Shown here: piece after piece, positions 25,190 through 50,079 of the stretch
How the letters are laid out: every line of letters starts with the position of its first letter
Position numbering within the stretch: the stretch's first letter is position 1
Source: Channallabes apus
Taxonomy: Eukaryota; Chordata; Actinopteri; Siluriformes; Clariidae
Length of the DNA stretch: 64,000 nucleotides
Reading direction: 5' to 3'
Assembly (NCBI GenBank): GCA_030522415.1
Contig: CM060115.1
Coordinates: 12,988,815 to 13,052,814 of the forward strand
Program-made: the position numbers and the translations under genes
Notes under the pieces: model-generated
Databases searched by the model: none
The model's input: only the letters and a program-made list of their open reading frames with translations
Told to the model about the DNA's origin: nothing

Positions 25190-25775
25190 CCGTTGTCCAA
25201 AATACGAACAATCTTGAACAATCCTTCTCACCCGCTATACGGAGTTCTCACCGACCAGAGGAGCAACTTCAGCCAGAGACTAATTATGACCAGGTGTTCT
25301 GCGGAGCGCCACAGGAGATCTTTTCTCCCTACGGCCATAGAATTATATAACTCTTCTCTATAGCACTTTTACTTCAGTCAGTAGTTCCTGGTTAATAACC
25401 AATAACATTTTACACTTTTGACACTTTTTGTTCACACAACTCAATGTTCTTAGTGCAATATCTGTTAATAATACACTAGTGCAATACTTCTTTTCACTTA
25501 CACTAAGTTTTAGTGCAATAGGTAACTAAATTATGTGCCAGAGCGAATTACTATTCTATTATATTTTTACTTCTATTTGTTGTTATTTTTCATATTTTTC
25601 TTCTGTTTCTTTCATTTTATTTTCCTGTCTAATATATACCCCCACCCCACCCCCGCCAACTTAACTTTTCTTCATTCCTGGTAAATTAGTCTGATTAATC
25701 TGAGCAACTGTATAACCAAGAGCAATTGCCCTCTGGGATTAATAAAGTTCTTTGAATCTTGAATCTTGAACATAA
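25190..25775 (+). mobile_element. LINE 3' end with ORF2 C-terminal remnant
   Basis: A plus-strand frame near 25210-25350 reads FSPAIRSSHRPEEQLQPE, then CGAPQEIFSPYGHRII. This is like the last residues of a fish L2/CR1-type ORF2. A 3' untranslated part follows and ends 'ctgggattaataaagttctt' with (tgaatct)n repeats at 25752-25769, a typical LINE 3' tail. Confidence 0.6.
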
Positions 25776-25929
25776 AGTGCAAATAAGAGCAGCAAACTGT
25801 CCGTGAGACGAAGACAAAAAACATTTCTTGTTGAAATATGACCAAAGACAGAATTGTCGTACCATTGTTTTTATTTTCATTCTACCACCGTGAATACGGG
25901 AATTAACAATCCTGACCATACAAATTCAC

Positions 25930-26056
25930 AAAATCCCAAAATTAACCTGGACTGTGGGAGGAAACCCAGAACGAGAAGATGCAAACAGACCCGAGGCGGG
26001 AATCGAACCCGGACCCTAAAGGTTCGAGTGCTAACCACTACGTCATCATCCTGCCA
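25930..26056 (-). repeat. SINE family 1, head-side fragment
   Basis: It contains ctggactgtgggaggaaacc, the B-box complement ggaatcgaacccggaccct and the A-box complement gtgctaaccactac. Tail sequence is missing. Confidence 0.7.
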
Positions 26057-26269
26057 TTAAGCTCCATTCAGCTACAAGTCATTTAATTTCACCTCAGTTC
26101 ATCCTGCGCCAAACAATACAGTCAAGATCAACCTGTGGACATTTGAACATGAACAGTTTGTAACTAGAGATCAGAACAGAGACACTACATGGGCGTTTCT
26201 ACAGTGCAGAGCCTGAGAGGGACATAACTACCTGTTGGACACTGTGGGAGTCTCCACATATAATTATCC

Positions 26270-26271
26270 TC

Positions 26272-26302
<31 letters not shown>
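26270..26302. repeat. (AAT)n microsatellite
   Basis: About ten AAT units. Confidence 0.9.
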
Positions 26303-26304
<2 letters not shown>

Positions 26305-26564
26305 CATGAGGAATTTGAAATCCAGTGAATTTACACTTCTGGTCCTGAGTGAGCGACATGTGGGGATGTTAGTGTGTGTGTGGAAAAGAAGAAGAAGAAA
26401 AAAAACACCACCAAAAAAAAAAAAGGCGGTTCCGTTTTCCCTTTTTAGACACAAAACACATGAAACAAATAGAATCTTAAGCTCGGAGTTCAAACAACAG
26501 CGTTCTAATTCGCCGTTTCATCCATCAGTAACATTTCCGTCTCGAGAAGTTGAAACAAACTTAC

Positions 26565-26940
26565 CTCCACTTCCGCTTTGATGTTACCGCCTTAGTTTTT
26601 TACCGCTTATTAACTCTACTTTTATCCGCCTGTTTGCTTTAATAAAAAACTGTCCGCCGACTCCTAAACCTACACCATTGTTCCCCCCGACACCTCCAGT
26701 CGTGTTGTTACAAGCTGGTCCCTGTTCATGAGGAGCCTTTTGGAGATATTTACAGTGTGTTACAGACAGACAGACACTGAGCGCCTCGAGCCCACTGAGC
26801 GAAGTCCACTTCCTCTCGTGCACAACGTCACGCGGCGCTACTGTACGCGCGCCATCCCAAAATGGCTCAGTGCTGTAAACTTAGTGCACTACGTAGGGTG
26901 TAAAACACCACTTGTTGCACACGCGCAAGGGTGACGCGCT
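26565..26940 (-). promoter_or_regulatory. Candidate CpG-rich promoter and noncoding first exon (mob3a?)
   Basis: A strong minus-strand donor, gtggag|gtaagt, has its exon end at 26565. Above it, 26780-26940 is richer in CpG (cacgcggcgctactgtacgc) than the surroundings and holds an acgtca CRE-like core and an aaaatggc YY1-like core. It lies 5.6 kb upstream of the mob3a ATG in the right orientation, where a noncoding exon would be expected. It could instead be unrelated to mob3a. Confidence 0.3.
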
Positions 26941-27009
26941 TGATTTGGGATCGAGCCAAATCATATTGGGATGTGACTCAATTTCTGAAAGGAAAGAGGT
27001 TTAACTTTA

Positions 27010-27088
27010 TGGCTCTCAAACATGGACCCCCCCCCCCCCTTCACACACACCCCTCACACACACACACACCAAAAAAAAAAAAAAAAAA
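27010..27088. repeat. Poly(C), (CA) and poly(A) low-complexity run
   Basis: A C-run at about 27027-27039, CA units, then an A-run at 27071-27088. Confidence 0.85.
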
Positions 27089-27244
27089 GTTTGTTTAATT
27101 ACATAGCATCAGACAGGCATGCAATAAATGAATAGACAGACACATTTTTTATGATCTAAAGTATCAACATGTTTCAATTCTTCATAAAATAATAAGTACT
27201 TTATTAATCTCAAAGAGAAATCATAATTTTCAGATATCTCAATC

Positions 27245-27365
27245 AAGAAGCTGGGGTGGGTCAGAAAGGATGCAGCACCCCTGGAGCAGATAGGGTTAAG
27301 GGCCTGGCTCAAGGGCTTGGTGGGGCTGGGGGTTTGACCCCCAGCCTCCTGATCTTCAGAAACCC
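27245..27365. repeat. SINE-like fragment (third family or family 2)
   Basis: It contains 'cagcacccctggagcagata', 'agggcctggctcaagggctt' and a trailing 'ctgatcttcag', like the inverted body at 28545-28640. The boundaries are vague. Confidence 0.45.
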
Positions 27366-27487
27366 ACCAAAATACAGCATTTGTTTCATACATTGGAGGA
27401 CCCGAAAGCAGAAAACAATTTTCTGTCTGCAAGTCTGTCCAAAAGACAGATTCAATGCAAAACTGTCTGGACAGAGTTTATTGGAAA

Positions 27488-27812
27488 CATTCATTTTCTG
27501 TACCGCTTATATACAGGGTCGCGGGGGCCTGGAGCCTATCCCAGGAAACTTAGGGCACAAGGCAGGGTACACCCTGGACAGAGTGCCACTCCACCACAGG
27601 GCACACACACATACTCACATACATTCACACACTACGGGCAATTTGGAATGTCAATTAACCTAACCTACATGTCTTTGGATTGTGGGAGGAAACCCACCAA
27701 ACACGGGGAGAACATGCAAACAGAGATGGGAATCGAGCCTGGCCGGGGAATCGAACCCAGACCCTGGCGGTGCAAGGCGACAGTGCTAACCACTACACCA
27801 CCGTGCCGCCTC
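27488..27812 (-). repeat. SINE family 1, nearly complete
   Basis: It runs from 'cattcattttctgtaccgct' to 'ccactacaccaccgtgccgc'. The B-box complement ggaatcgaacccagacc and the A-box region are present. The tail is reduced to one CATTCATT unit and I see no clear target duplication. Confidence 0.88.
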
Positions 27813-28104
27813 AGTACAGTACTAATACTTTAAAATAATCTAGTAATGCGCTACTGTCTCAATGTAAACAAACATCTGCACCAATAGATATTAATTAGCT
27901 GAAGTGGTTTAAGTGAATTTTAATGCACTGGAGAACTTATTTTTAATAATTTAACTATTTCTACAAACTCTTTTCCCATCAATGGCAGGTATTTCAGGTA
28001 ATACTAAATAGTGATAAAATTTTAAGTTTAAGTTAGTCTACTTTATGTTGAATTAAGTACATTACAAACTTAACTGAAGAATAAAAGAAACAAAATAATA
28101 TGCA

Positions 28105-28290
28105 AGGACCTGGGTTTAATTCCCACCCAATGCCCTAAAAGCAGCCACTGGATGCCGTGCATGTCCCAAGCCTGGGAGGATTGCTTCAGGGCGAGCATGC
28201 GGCGTAAGACCTGCTGCAAGTTGTGTGCAAATCGGATGTCAACCCCTCATCGAGCCGCCCAAAGACTAACAACAGCAACAACAAACTTAA
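28105..28290 (+). repeat. SINE-like repeat (fourth family)
   Basis: It holds 'gcagccactggatgccgtgc', 'ggaggattgcttcagggcga' and 'gcggcgtaagacctgctgca', a diverged copy of the repeat at 58495-58700 (cagccactggatgcactgcc, ggcatccggcgtaaaacctg). Confidence 0.6.
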
Positions 28291-28299
28291 TAAGAATGA

Positions 28300-28660
28300 G
28301 CAAAATGTTGTTTGCATGTTCACCTCGTGATTGGTGAGACTCCTCAGAGTACTCCCATTTCCTCCCACAGTTCAAAGGCATAGAGTAGGCAGAGTAGGCT
28401 TATTGGCGTTTCTGAAATTCCCGTAGAGACGGACTCACAACCCGTACAAGGTGAACCCCGACCAGTGCCCCAAGTCCCCTGGCACCGGCTCCAAGCCTCC
28501 CATGACCCTGAATAAGTTGCTTAGTGAGAAAGTTAGTGAGTATCCCTGGAGCAGAAAGGGTTAATGGTGTGGGTTAAGAGCCCAACAGCGGCACTTTGCT
28601 GTAGACGGGGCTTGAATCACCTCTACCTTCTGTTCAGTAACTCAGCGCCTTAAACCACCC
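28300..28660. repeat. Degraded SINE mosaics
   Basis: 28340-28510 carries scrambled SINE 1 words (cccatttcctcccacagttc, gaccctgaataagttg). 28540-28650 is an inverted third-family copy (atccctggagcagaaagggt). Confidence 0.4.
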
Positions 28661-29200
28661 ATCTACCACTACTCCATGACTGCTACTACCCATCTTTAAT
28701 CCTAGAAGTGAAAACTCCAAAAAAAGAAATCTGATTCTGAAAGAGGAAGATTGTTGGTAGAGTGAATTGTCCCAGAGACAAACAGGTACTAATCTGGAAA
28801 TCTCCCTTTCTTTCACAAACAGAATTATAGTCCAGTTTAAGGAAAAATAGTAAAACATCAGCAGCTGCTCAGTCTTGACCTTTTAAAAAAGACATAGTGT
28901 TTGAAGATCTGCTAAGAACACCCGTCTCACTCTATACCTGGGTTGTTGCGGGTAAAGAAAAGTCAGCTAAGTATGAAAAACAGGTTGACTTTGAGCAAAG
29001 TGAAACAAAATACTGCAATATAAGGCCAAAACTAAGTGGCACCTTACCGTCACCATCTATGAGTTTCTGAGGAACAGTAAAAGCATACAAACCACATTGT
29101 TGCCCAGGTGTGTGTGTGTGTGTGCATGAGAAAGAGAGAGATTAGATTTAAGCACAAATAGGTCATGGATATGATATTTGTAAATGCTACATATTTAACA

Positions 29201-29334
29201 TACAGTGGGGCAAAAAAGTATTTATAGAATAGTTGAGGTATACCTATGATGAAAATTACAGGCCTCTCTCATCTTTTTAAGTTGGAAAACTTGCACAATT
29301 GGTGGCTCACTAAATACATTTTTGCCCCAGTGTA
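29201..29334. mobile_element. Short inverted-repeat element (MITE) of Tc1/mariner type
   Basis: The left end tacagtggggcaaaaaagta and the right end, inverted, tacactggggcaaaaatgta bracket only about 134 bases. The TA at each end suits Tc1/mariner insertion. No coding capacity. Confidence 0.8.
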
Positions 29335-29385
29335 GTCTGTTTGATCTTATTCTATGACTTATAAAATCTATAGTAATAATAATAT

Positions 29386-29575
29386 ACAGGGCGACACAAA
29401 AAAACTGGAACTTTTTTACAATCCAATAAAACTAGAAGTGATAAAAGAAACAAATTTTATTCATAGTAATTGAAACCTAAAACTTACCATTCACGAATCT
29501 TTGATGGAATTTAGCGTTTATATTAAAATTACATCCTTTAGATGGCGTCCTAAGTACCTCTAAGTCACCCTGTAC
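29386..29575. mobile_element. Second short inverted-repeat element
   Basis: The left end is tacagggcgacacaaaaaaa and the right end, inverted, tgtacagggtgacttagagg. The ends fit a mariner-like MITE (TACAGGGTG-). About 190 bases, noncoding. Confidence 0.65.
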
Positions 29576-29845
29576 ATACACAGAATATATTGTATATAAG
29601 CGTTCTCAATAAAAATTTACAGATATATATATATATATATACACATACAGTAGTATATATATTACATCCCTTGATGTATCTGTTTTGATATATTACATCA
29701 CTTTGATGTATTTTTATGGAGATTTTATTGAGATATGCTTATATTATATATAATTTTTTCATTTAAATAAGGGACAAATAAATTAAGTAATATAGTTCAA
29801 GTGAAAAAATATGTATAATAAGGATAAATAGCAGATTTATATGTG

Positions 29846-30050
29846 GGCGTTCAAGTGAAACTGGGACTTTTGACTGTGTACCTTTATCTCTCTATATGAC
29901 TCGCTTGCTACACTAATGCAATGAGATCAGGGCTATATGGGGGTGTGGCAATAACTGTAACTAATAAAGTTCCTGTAATGTGCAAGTGGTGAATGATTGT
30001 GTGTACAGTTTACACAGACAGATGCATCTCTTTCACATCTGTATTAAAAC
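29846..30050 (-). mobile_element. mariner-like fragment (truncated)
   Basis: It starts with the family terminal repeat ggcgttcaagtgaaactggg and shares 'cctgtaatgtgcaagtggt--gaatgattgtgtgtacagtt' with the 12419 copy. The second terminal repeat is not seen. Confidence 0.65.
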
Positions 30051-30081
30051 TACAGTATTCACACATACGGTATTTGCATAG

Positions 30082-30087
30082 TTTATT
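30082..30087 (-). terminator. Candidate polyadenylation signal of zap70
   Basis: AATAAA on the minus strand, about 500 bases past the zap70 stop, after the long CA run. Its use is unproven. Confidence 0.35.
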
Positions 30088-30485
30088 AAAAAGTAAATAT
30101 GACAACAACAAAAAAACATAAGCATTCACACATAAGTGTAAAATATTAATAGAAAACTGAATTGGACTGAGATTTGAATTCGACCCAATTCGACCTCAAT
30201 TCTGCAAAATTTCTTACATGAATTAAGAACACTTAATTACGACCCAACAACATTAGCATTAAATGACTCAGCTTTACCACATACCATAGCTGCAAAGTTC
30301 GTGGAAAAAGGACAAAGTGGCAAAGACGAGAGCAAGACGTTCATTCTTAGAAAGACAAACAGTTTAACTTGCATCATTATGTCATAAAGGATGTTAAAAA
30401 CAACACTTCATGTACATTATAAAGACAGAGCTTCTGCTTTTCGCCAGCTTTGAGACACAGCGAGTCCTGTAATGAGCATATGCAA

Positions 30486-30486
<1 letters not shown>

Positions 30487-30545
<59 letters not shown>
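30487..30545. repeat. Long (CA)n microsatellite in the presumed zap70 3' UTR
   Basis: About 29 uninterrupted CA units begin about 43 bases past the zap70 stop codon, so the transcript would carry (GU)n. Confidence 0.93.
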
Positions 30546-30547
<2 letters not shown>

Positions 30548-30587
30548 TTAAGCACATCGGGTTGTTAGTAATTCCTGGGAAAAAGGT

Positions 30588-44872
<14,285 letters not shown>

Positions 44873-45266
44873 GGCGCAGCCGGGTCAGGAGAGTCTAAAG
44901 AGAGGAAAGATGAGTTGAATGTCGCTTTTACATCATCTGAAAATGAAGAAAAGTAGCAGTACCACTTGAGTGACAAGGACACGTATAGTTTAGTATGATT
45001 TTCTGAGACTGTATGTCAAATTATCATATAGTCAGTAAGGAAGAATTTGGAAAACATATACTTATATTCGAGCCAGAATCTGTGTAATACTGTATTTCAG
45101 GATTGAATTAGAGAAGGAGGGAAAAAATGACGAGTTGTTTATTGGAGAAAAGCTAAAGAAGAGACAGAGAAAGACACCAGTGTGATTCTGTTTCTCATAA
45201 CTTTAACAGTTACAGTGAAAGCTGAACTACAAATGTGGAAACGACTAACTCACTATCTCTCTGACT

Positions 45267-45270
<4 letters not shown>

Positions 45271-45299
<29 letters not shown>
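45271..45299. repeat. (CA)n microsatellite
   Basis: About 14 CA units upstream of zap70. Confidence 0.9.
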
Positions 45300-45302
<3 letters not shown>

Positions 45303-46365
45303 GTTTTTCATGCTTCCTTTCAGTCCCACAACTCTTCAGGACTGCAGCAAGATCACACAAACATGCCCCTGTCATCCACATTACGCATTTATCATGCCGC
45401 AGTTTGTACACGTGTGTATGCCGACTCGTCGCTCTGCAATGTGCAGATGCTCTTTAGTGCTGATCTGAGACCTGCATCGCCACAACAGGAAGCTCGCACA
45501 CACACATCCTCTGCCTCCCTGCTAATCTCGACATCTTCTCATTCGAACAGGTGCTGACGTTTTTTCTCGAATGTTCCTCTGTGACACACACAAACGCTTC
45601 GCCACAAAACAGGACATGCTTACTTACGCTCACTGTACCAGTAAAGCCGTTTAAAAGGCTCTCATGGTCTCGAGGAGAGGGACAAACTGAGAGACAGAGG
45701 ACTGGAAAAGAGGCCCAGGGTAGTAGCATCTCTTTTGATTTACTTGTTTTGTTTATTTCAATTATTATCAAGTCAAAAGTAATAGAAATAAATCTGTTTA
45801 AAGGTAATAAAGACCTAAACTGTCTAAACTGACAAAAACATTCGTCGGGGAAATTCTTCAGCTGTACAGATGCACATACGTGGCAGAACACTCACAAATT
45901 CACAAAAACATCTTACACGACTCGAGGTTGAAGTCGTGGTTAGAAACCATTTTGAAATAAAATCAAATACGTCCGAACCCGTTTTCATATTTGCAACGAT
46001 CTCTTTTTAGATAAAGGTTGTACAGCTATATGTTTTACATTCAAGGTCCAAACTAGGTAAAGGCACCATTTAAAATGTAACAATAAGCCAATTATACTCT
46101 TTTTGGAAAACATTATTACCCTAGACCCTATTAACTATGGCTGAGGAACGATATATGGTAACTTCATCAACTGTGATTTGGAAATCTGAGAACGATGAAA
46201 CATTTTAGGAAAAATCTAAAGTTCACAATCAAAAGTCAAAAATCTAAGTTTTGAAAAAAAAAAAAACTGTAAAGGGCCTTATGAAGGGATATGGTTCCTC
46301 ACATGTTTAGGGTAATAAAAAAATACACATAAGGTTAAAGTTGGATTTATTTAAACATAAAAATG
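45300..46365. other. No gene seen
   Basis: The open frames on both strands at 45454-45891 show no family resemblance. AT-rich sequence follows. Confidence 0.4.

Positions 46366-46368
<3 letters not shown>

Positions 46369-46404
<36 letters not shown>
46369..46404. repeat. (AT)n microsatellite
   Basis: An uninterrupted AT run directly beside the left end of the next element. Confidence 0.9.
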
Positions 46405-46409
<5 letters not shown>

Positions 46410-46868
46410 TACTGTTCAAAAGTTTTAGATCACTTGCAAATTTCTTTGTTTTTGTTTAGTGATTTATTTTCTACATTCTACAACAATACTGTGGATTTCA
46501 AAACTATAAAATAACACATATGGAATTAGGTAATTACGTAACAACAAGAAAAACAGCAGTTAGTTGTTATTGTAAGACACAGAGGTCGGCCTTTCTGTAA
46601 TAGTTCCTGCAAGAACAGTATTGTCAAGTGCATTTGCAAAATCCGTCCAGCACCATAATGAAACTGTCTCTCATGAAGGCCGTCCCAGGAGGACGAGACC
46701 AAAACCTCCCTCTGCTGCAGACGAGAAGTTCATTTAGAGTTATCAGCCTGAAAAATGACCAATTAACAGCAGCTCAGATTAGAGGCGTTATGAAGTCTTT
46801 ACAGAGCAGAAGTAGCAGAAACATCTCAATATCAACTGTTCAACGGAGATTCATGCATGTTTTGGACG
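46405..46868 (+). mobile_element. Tc1-like element, N-terminal half
   Basis: The left end ctactgttcaaaagttttag atcacttgcaa is the usual fish Tc1 terminal sequence. The plus-strand frame reads RSSFRVISLKNDQLTAAQIR, then SSRNISISTVQRRFMH, the paired helix-turn-helix DNA-binding domain. The element stops at a (TA)/(GT) run at 46878-46926; the catalytic half is absent. Confidence 0.78.
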
Positions 46869-46876
46869 CCTTTAGC

Positions 46877-46885
<9 letters not shown>

Positions 46886-46926
<41 letters not shown>
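46886..46926. repeat. (GT)n microsatellite
   Basis: About 20 GT units after a short (AT) run. Confidence 0.92.
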
Positions 46927-46928
<2 letters not shown>

Positions 46929-46929
46929 A

Positions 46930-48180
46930 AATCCCTTGGAAGTTATGATTTGTGGTTCTTCGCCCGATTAAGTGACACCTCAGGCTTACAAATATAGAAA
47001 TTAAAGTATATGACAACTGATGAGACTAAGATATCAGAGCGTTAAAGCACAGATTAACCAAGTTTGTTGAGTCGTATACAGTATACTTGATTTAATCAGC
47101 AGTCAGGGTCTTTACAATTGGGACTGATCAGTAATGAATATCTTAAAGACAGCGAGGAGTTTTCGTGGAGTTTCCGTTGTCTTTAAGATACTTACTACCG
47201 AGATACTAAACTCGGCAAGAACGACAGCCAGGCTCACTTCACAACTGAATCTGACCAAGTGTGTGGTCTTTAAAGGCCGATGCCAAAGGAGCTTAAACTT
47301 CCGCAATGTGACACGGTCAGATAAAAAAAAAATAATAATAATCATAGATGCGCAAACTTAAACAGCTCTGAGAACAGTTCTAGAACCAAGAACTCTCTAA
47401 AATCTCTGACCGGAATTTGTCAAATCGCATGTCCTTAGTGTGAGGACGTACAGCCTCACTGGCGACCCATATTCACTGGTCAAGAGCTTAAATCATCAGT
47501 AAGTTCTTGGGTGCGGCAGCACATCGTCGATGAAGATCGCTGCATGCGTTCGTTTGCATTAACTGATAAAAATGTTAGAGACCGATGTGTGCGTTAATGT
47601 GGTAGGTTCATAGAGGTTAACATCTCTAATGACGGTGCAAAACATAAGGAATTCTGATTTATTCGGAATGTGCCAGATTGAACAATTTACAGTATAATTA
47701 AAAATAACTGGTATTAAAATAAAACAAAACTATTTTACACTAAGCTAGCTCTGACTACTAGCTGCTTCATATTAGTCGTCTAGAACACTATAAAAAGTTA
47801 CACTATGCATGGAGTGCTTAATGTCACTGCAGAAACCTCACTACCTGATAAGAGCTTTATAACTTGCCTATTTGAGATACCGTAGTTTTGAACGTGACTT
47901 TAGAAACAAAGTTGTGTGATATTAAACATGTTTTAGTTTTTTTAATTAAGCAAATCCGGTTACCTTTTCTTGTGATTTCTTTGCACCGTCCTTCACTCCG
48001 TATCAGACTGTTTCCTCTCTCTCTCTTTGTTTGCTCAGTATTTATGATAATTACTTTCCACTGTGTGGGAGGTGGACAGGTCAGAGCATATAGGAAACTT
48101 TTTGAAAAGTTAAGCAAAAAGTCAGCTTCGCCCCTAATGATCTTATAAGCAAGACAAAGAGTGCTGTGTTTGATCAGATT
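46930..48180. other. No gene seen; short inverted duplication at 47130-47220
   Basis: 'gtaatgaatatcttaaagac' (47130) and 'gttgtctttaagatacttac' (47175) are inverted relatives, making a possible hairpin. No exon recognised. Confidence 0.4.
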
Positions 48181-48205
48181 TTGCTCAATTATCTGCCCAT
48201 TCCAC

Positions 48206-48340
48206 AACCCCCCCTCTACCCCCCCCCCCCTCTTCATCTCCCACAACGATTCACACACTCCCAACATCGCTTGTGTGTTACACCACAGTTTCCTGGACAA
48301 AATCACAAACACACACACACACACACACACATACACATCA
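48206..48340. repeat. C-run and (CA)n low complexity
   Basis: Two C runs at 48209-48231 and a CA run at 48308-48331. Confidence 0.85.
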
Positions 48341-48646
48341 GCCTAACGAGGACGGCCGTGTCAGAGCGGAAGACCCTCAGACACAGAAACACACATGGTC
48401 TATGTTCTTCGCCGCACCAAACCACAGCAAAGGGATCCTATCCGTAAAGGGCAGTCAGGTGACAAAGGTGTGGTGGAGAACGAACCAGAAAAGTACTTTG
48501 ACAAACCGCTGACCAGCTGCACAAAGACAAACTAGCATGGTGTGTCTTGCAACTCCTTTGCAACTTGTTCAAAGCTTCAACCGCTAAGCTACACCTGCCT
48601 GCTCCTTGGTACTGTATATACACTATGTAAATGTGAATTGCTACAT

Positions 48647-49150
48647 GGTATAGCGAGACTTTTTCCTCTTCATGTGGTTCAAATGATGAGAACAATGCTG
48701 CTGAAAAACTCACACCTAGCTAAGAATTATGCTAGCGAGCATGTTTTTTTTTTTTTTACAAAGGGGGGGAGGGGCGGGGGAGACAATGACACTTTTTTTT
48801 ATTTTATTAAACAATGTAATGTGAGATGGGGAATTCAGAAGATGGGAAATAGAAATAAAGTGAGGAGATTGTAGGATGTGGGTCAGGAGCAGTGTCTAGG
48901 TATAGCGAGACTTTTTCCTCTTCATGTGGTTCAAATGATGAGAACAATGCTGCTGAAAAACTCACACCTAGCTAAGAATTATGCTAGCGAGCATGTTTTT
49001 TTTTTTTTTACAAAGGGGGGGAGGGGCGGGGGAGACAATGACACTTTTTTTAATTTTATTAAACAATGTAATGTGAGATGGGGAATTCAGAAGATGGGAA
49101 ATAGAAATAAAGTGAGGAGATTGTAGGATGTGGGTCAGGAGCAGTGTCTA
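48647..49150. repeat. 252-bp tandem duplication
   Basis: The unit from 'ggtatagcgagactttttcc' to 'gtcaggagcagtgtcta' occurs twice: 48647-48898 and 48899-49150, exactly 252 bases apart. The copies look almost identical; I noticed one substitution in the T/A run near 48799/49051. Both contain a T15-like run and a G-rich string. Confidence 0.95.
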
Positions 49151-49180
49151 GTGGGCATCAGCTGTGGCAGCAGCAGGCAT

Positions 49181-49378
49181 TTACATTTACATTTAGGCAT
49201 CTTATCCAGAGCGACTTACATTTTTTTAAAATCTCATGACACATCAGAGCAGTTGAGGTTTAAGGGCCTTGCTCAAGGGCCCAACAATGGCAACTTGGTG
49301 GTTGTGGGGTTTGGACCTGGGATCTTCTGAACCGTAGTCCAATGCCTTAACCACTGAGCTACCCCTGCCCCTGCCCCA
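49181..49378 (-). repeat. SINE family 2
   Basis: On the minus strand it starts 'ggggcaggggtagctcagtg' (A box), passes 'gatcccaggtccaaacccc' and ends in the 'aaatgtaaatgtaaa' tail. The words 'caggca' border both ends (49174 and 49378), a possible short target duplication. It splits the stretch described at 49405-50073. Confidence 0.85.
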
Positions 49379-49404
49379 GGCAACTAACGAAACAGAGGCA
49401 GCAA

Positions 49405-50073
49405 ATGCGGGTTCACTGCCATCAAGTCCACATTGAATGTGCAATCACAGTTCAGTGGCAGCAGGCCAGAGTCAAAAGTAAGAGTGCAGACGGAGCTGTG
49501 TCAGACGTAGGCCACTACTGTGACTTTGGTGTAGAAGTAGTGGCCTACATCTCAACAGCGGATGAATCTCAAGAGTTGGACGTAACAAAAGGCAGAAGTG
49601 CCGAGGACTGACCCTCAGCATTGAAGCTCGAAAGAGGATGCAAACACAATGTGGCACTCACAGCATGCCTTACACCAGTGGTCCCCAACCCCCGGGCCGT
49701 GGATCAAATGGTACCGGGCCGCACAATAAATAATTAAATATTTCCATTTTAGGTATTCTCCTAGTCTGAACGATATTTTATTTTGAAAAACCTTTTATTT
49801 TGACAAATGACGCCCCATCGCGGTCCGCAGTAGAATTTTCAAGCGTGATAAAAAGGTTGGGGAGGACTGCCTTACACCATCTCTACCCCTGATCTCACTG
49901 ATTTCTCCCAAAGTCCGAACCAGCACACTCAGCGCCTCTCATTTGTTAGCAGAGAATCCTTAATTGGAGATGTGCCACCAGCCATGTCATATCATGCGGC
50001 ACTGCCCCCTCACATTCCTGTCAATGCAGAGGCCACACGGCCAAACAAGCTTGAAACCAGTTTCTTCTTGTGA
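49405..50073 (+). pseudogene. Unidentified coding-like stretch interrupted by a hAT element
   Basis: One frame is open from 49405 to 49611 (IECAITVQWQQARVKSK, VEVVAYISTADESQELD). A second frame is open from about 49560 to the hAT insertion at 49676 and, once that element and one target copy are skipped, continues to TGA at 50071-50073: words KCRGLTLSIEARKR, SLIGDVPPAMSYHAALPPHI and EATRPNKLETSFFL. I recognise no family. A candidate acceptor ggcag|aag lies at 49590-49595. It may be a decayed gene, retrocopy or transposon ORF. Interruption by two mobile elements argues against function. Confidence 0.35.
49676..49869. mobile_element. Short hAT element with perfect 8-bp target duplication
   Basis: It is 194 bases long. 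Left end cagtggtccccaaccc; right end, inverted, cagtcctccccaaccttttt. Flanked by ccttacac at 49668-49675 and 49870-49877. The ends and the 'cccgggccgtgg' text match the widespread Charlie-like hAT MITE type. Noncoding. Confidence 0.93.
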
Positions 50074-50079
50074 AAAATT

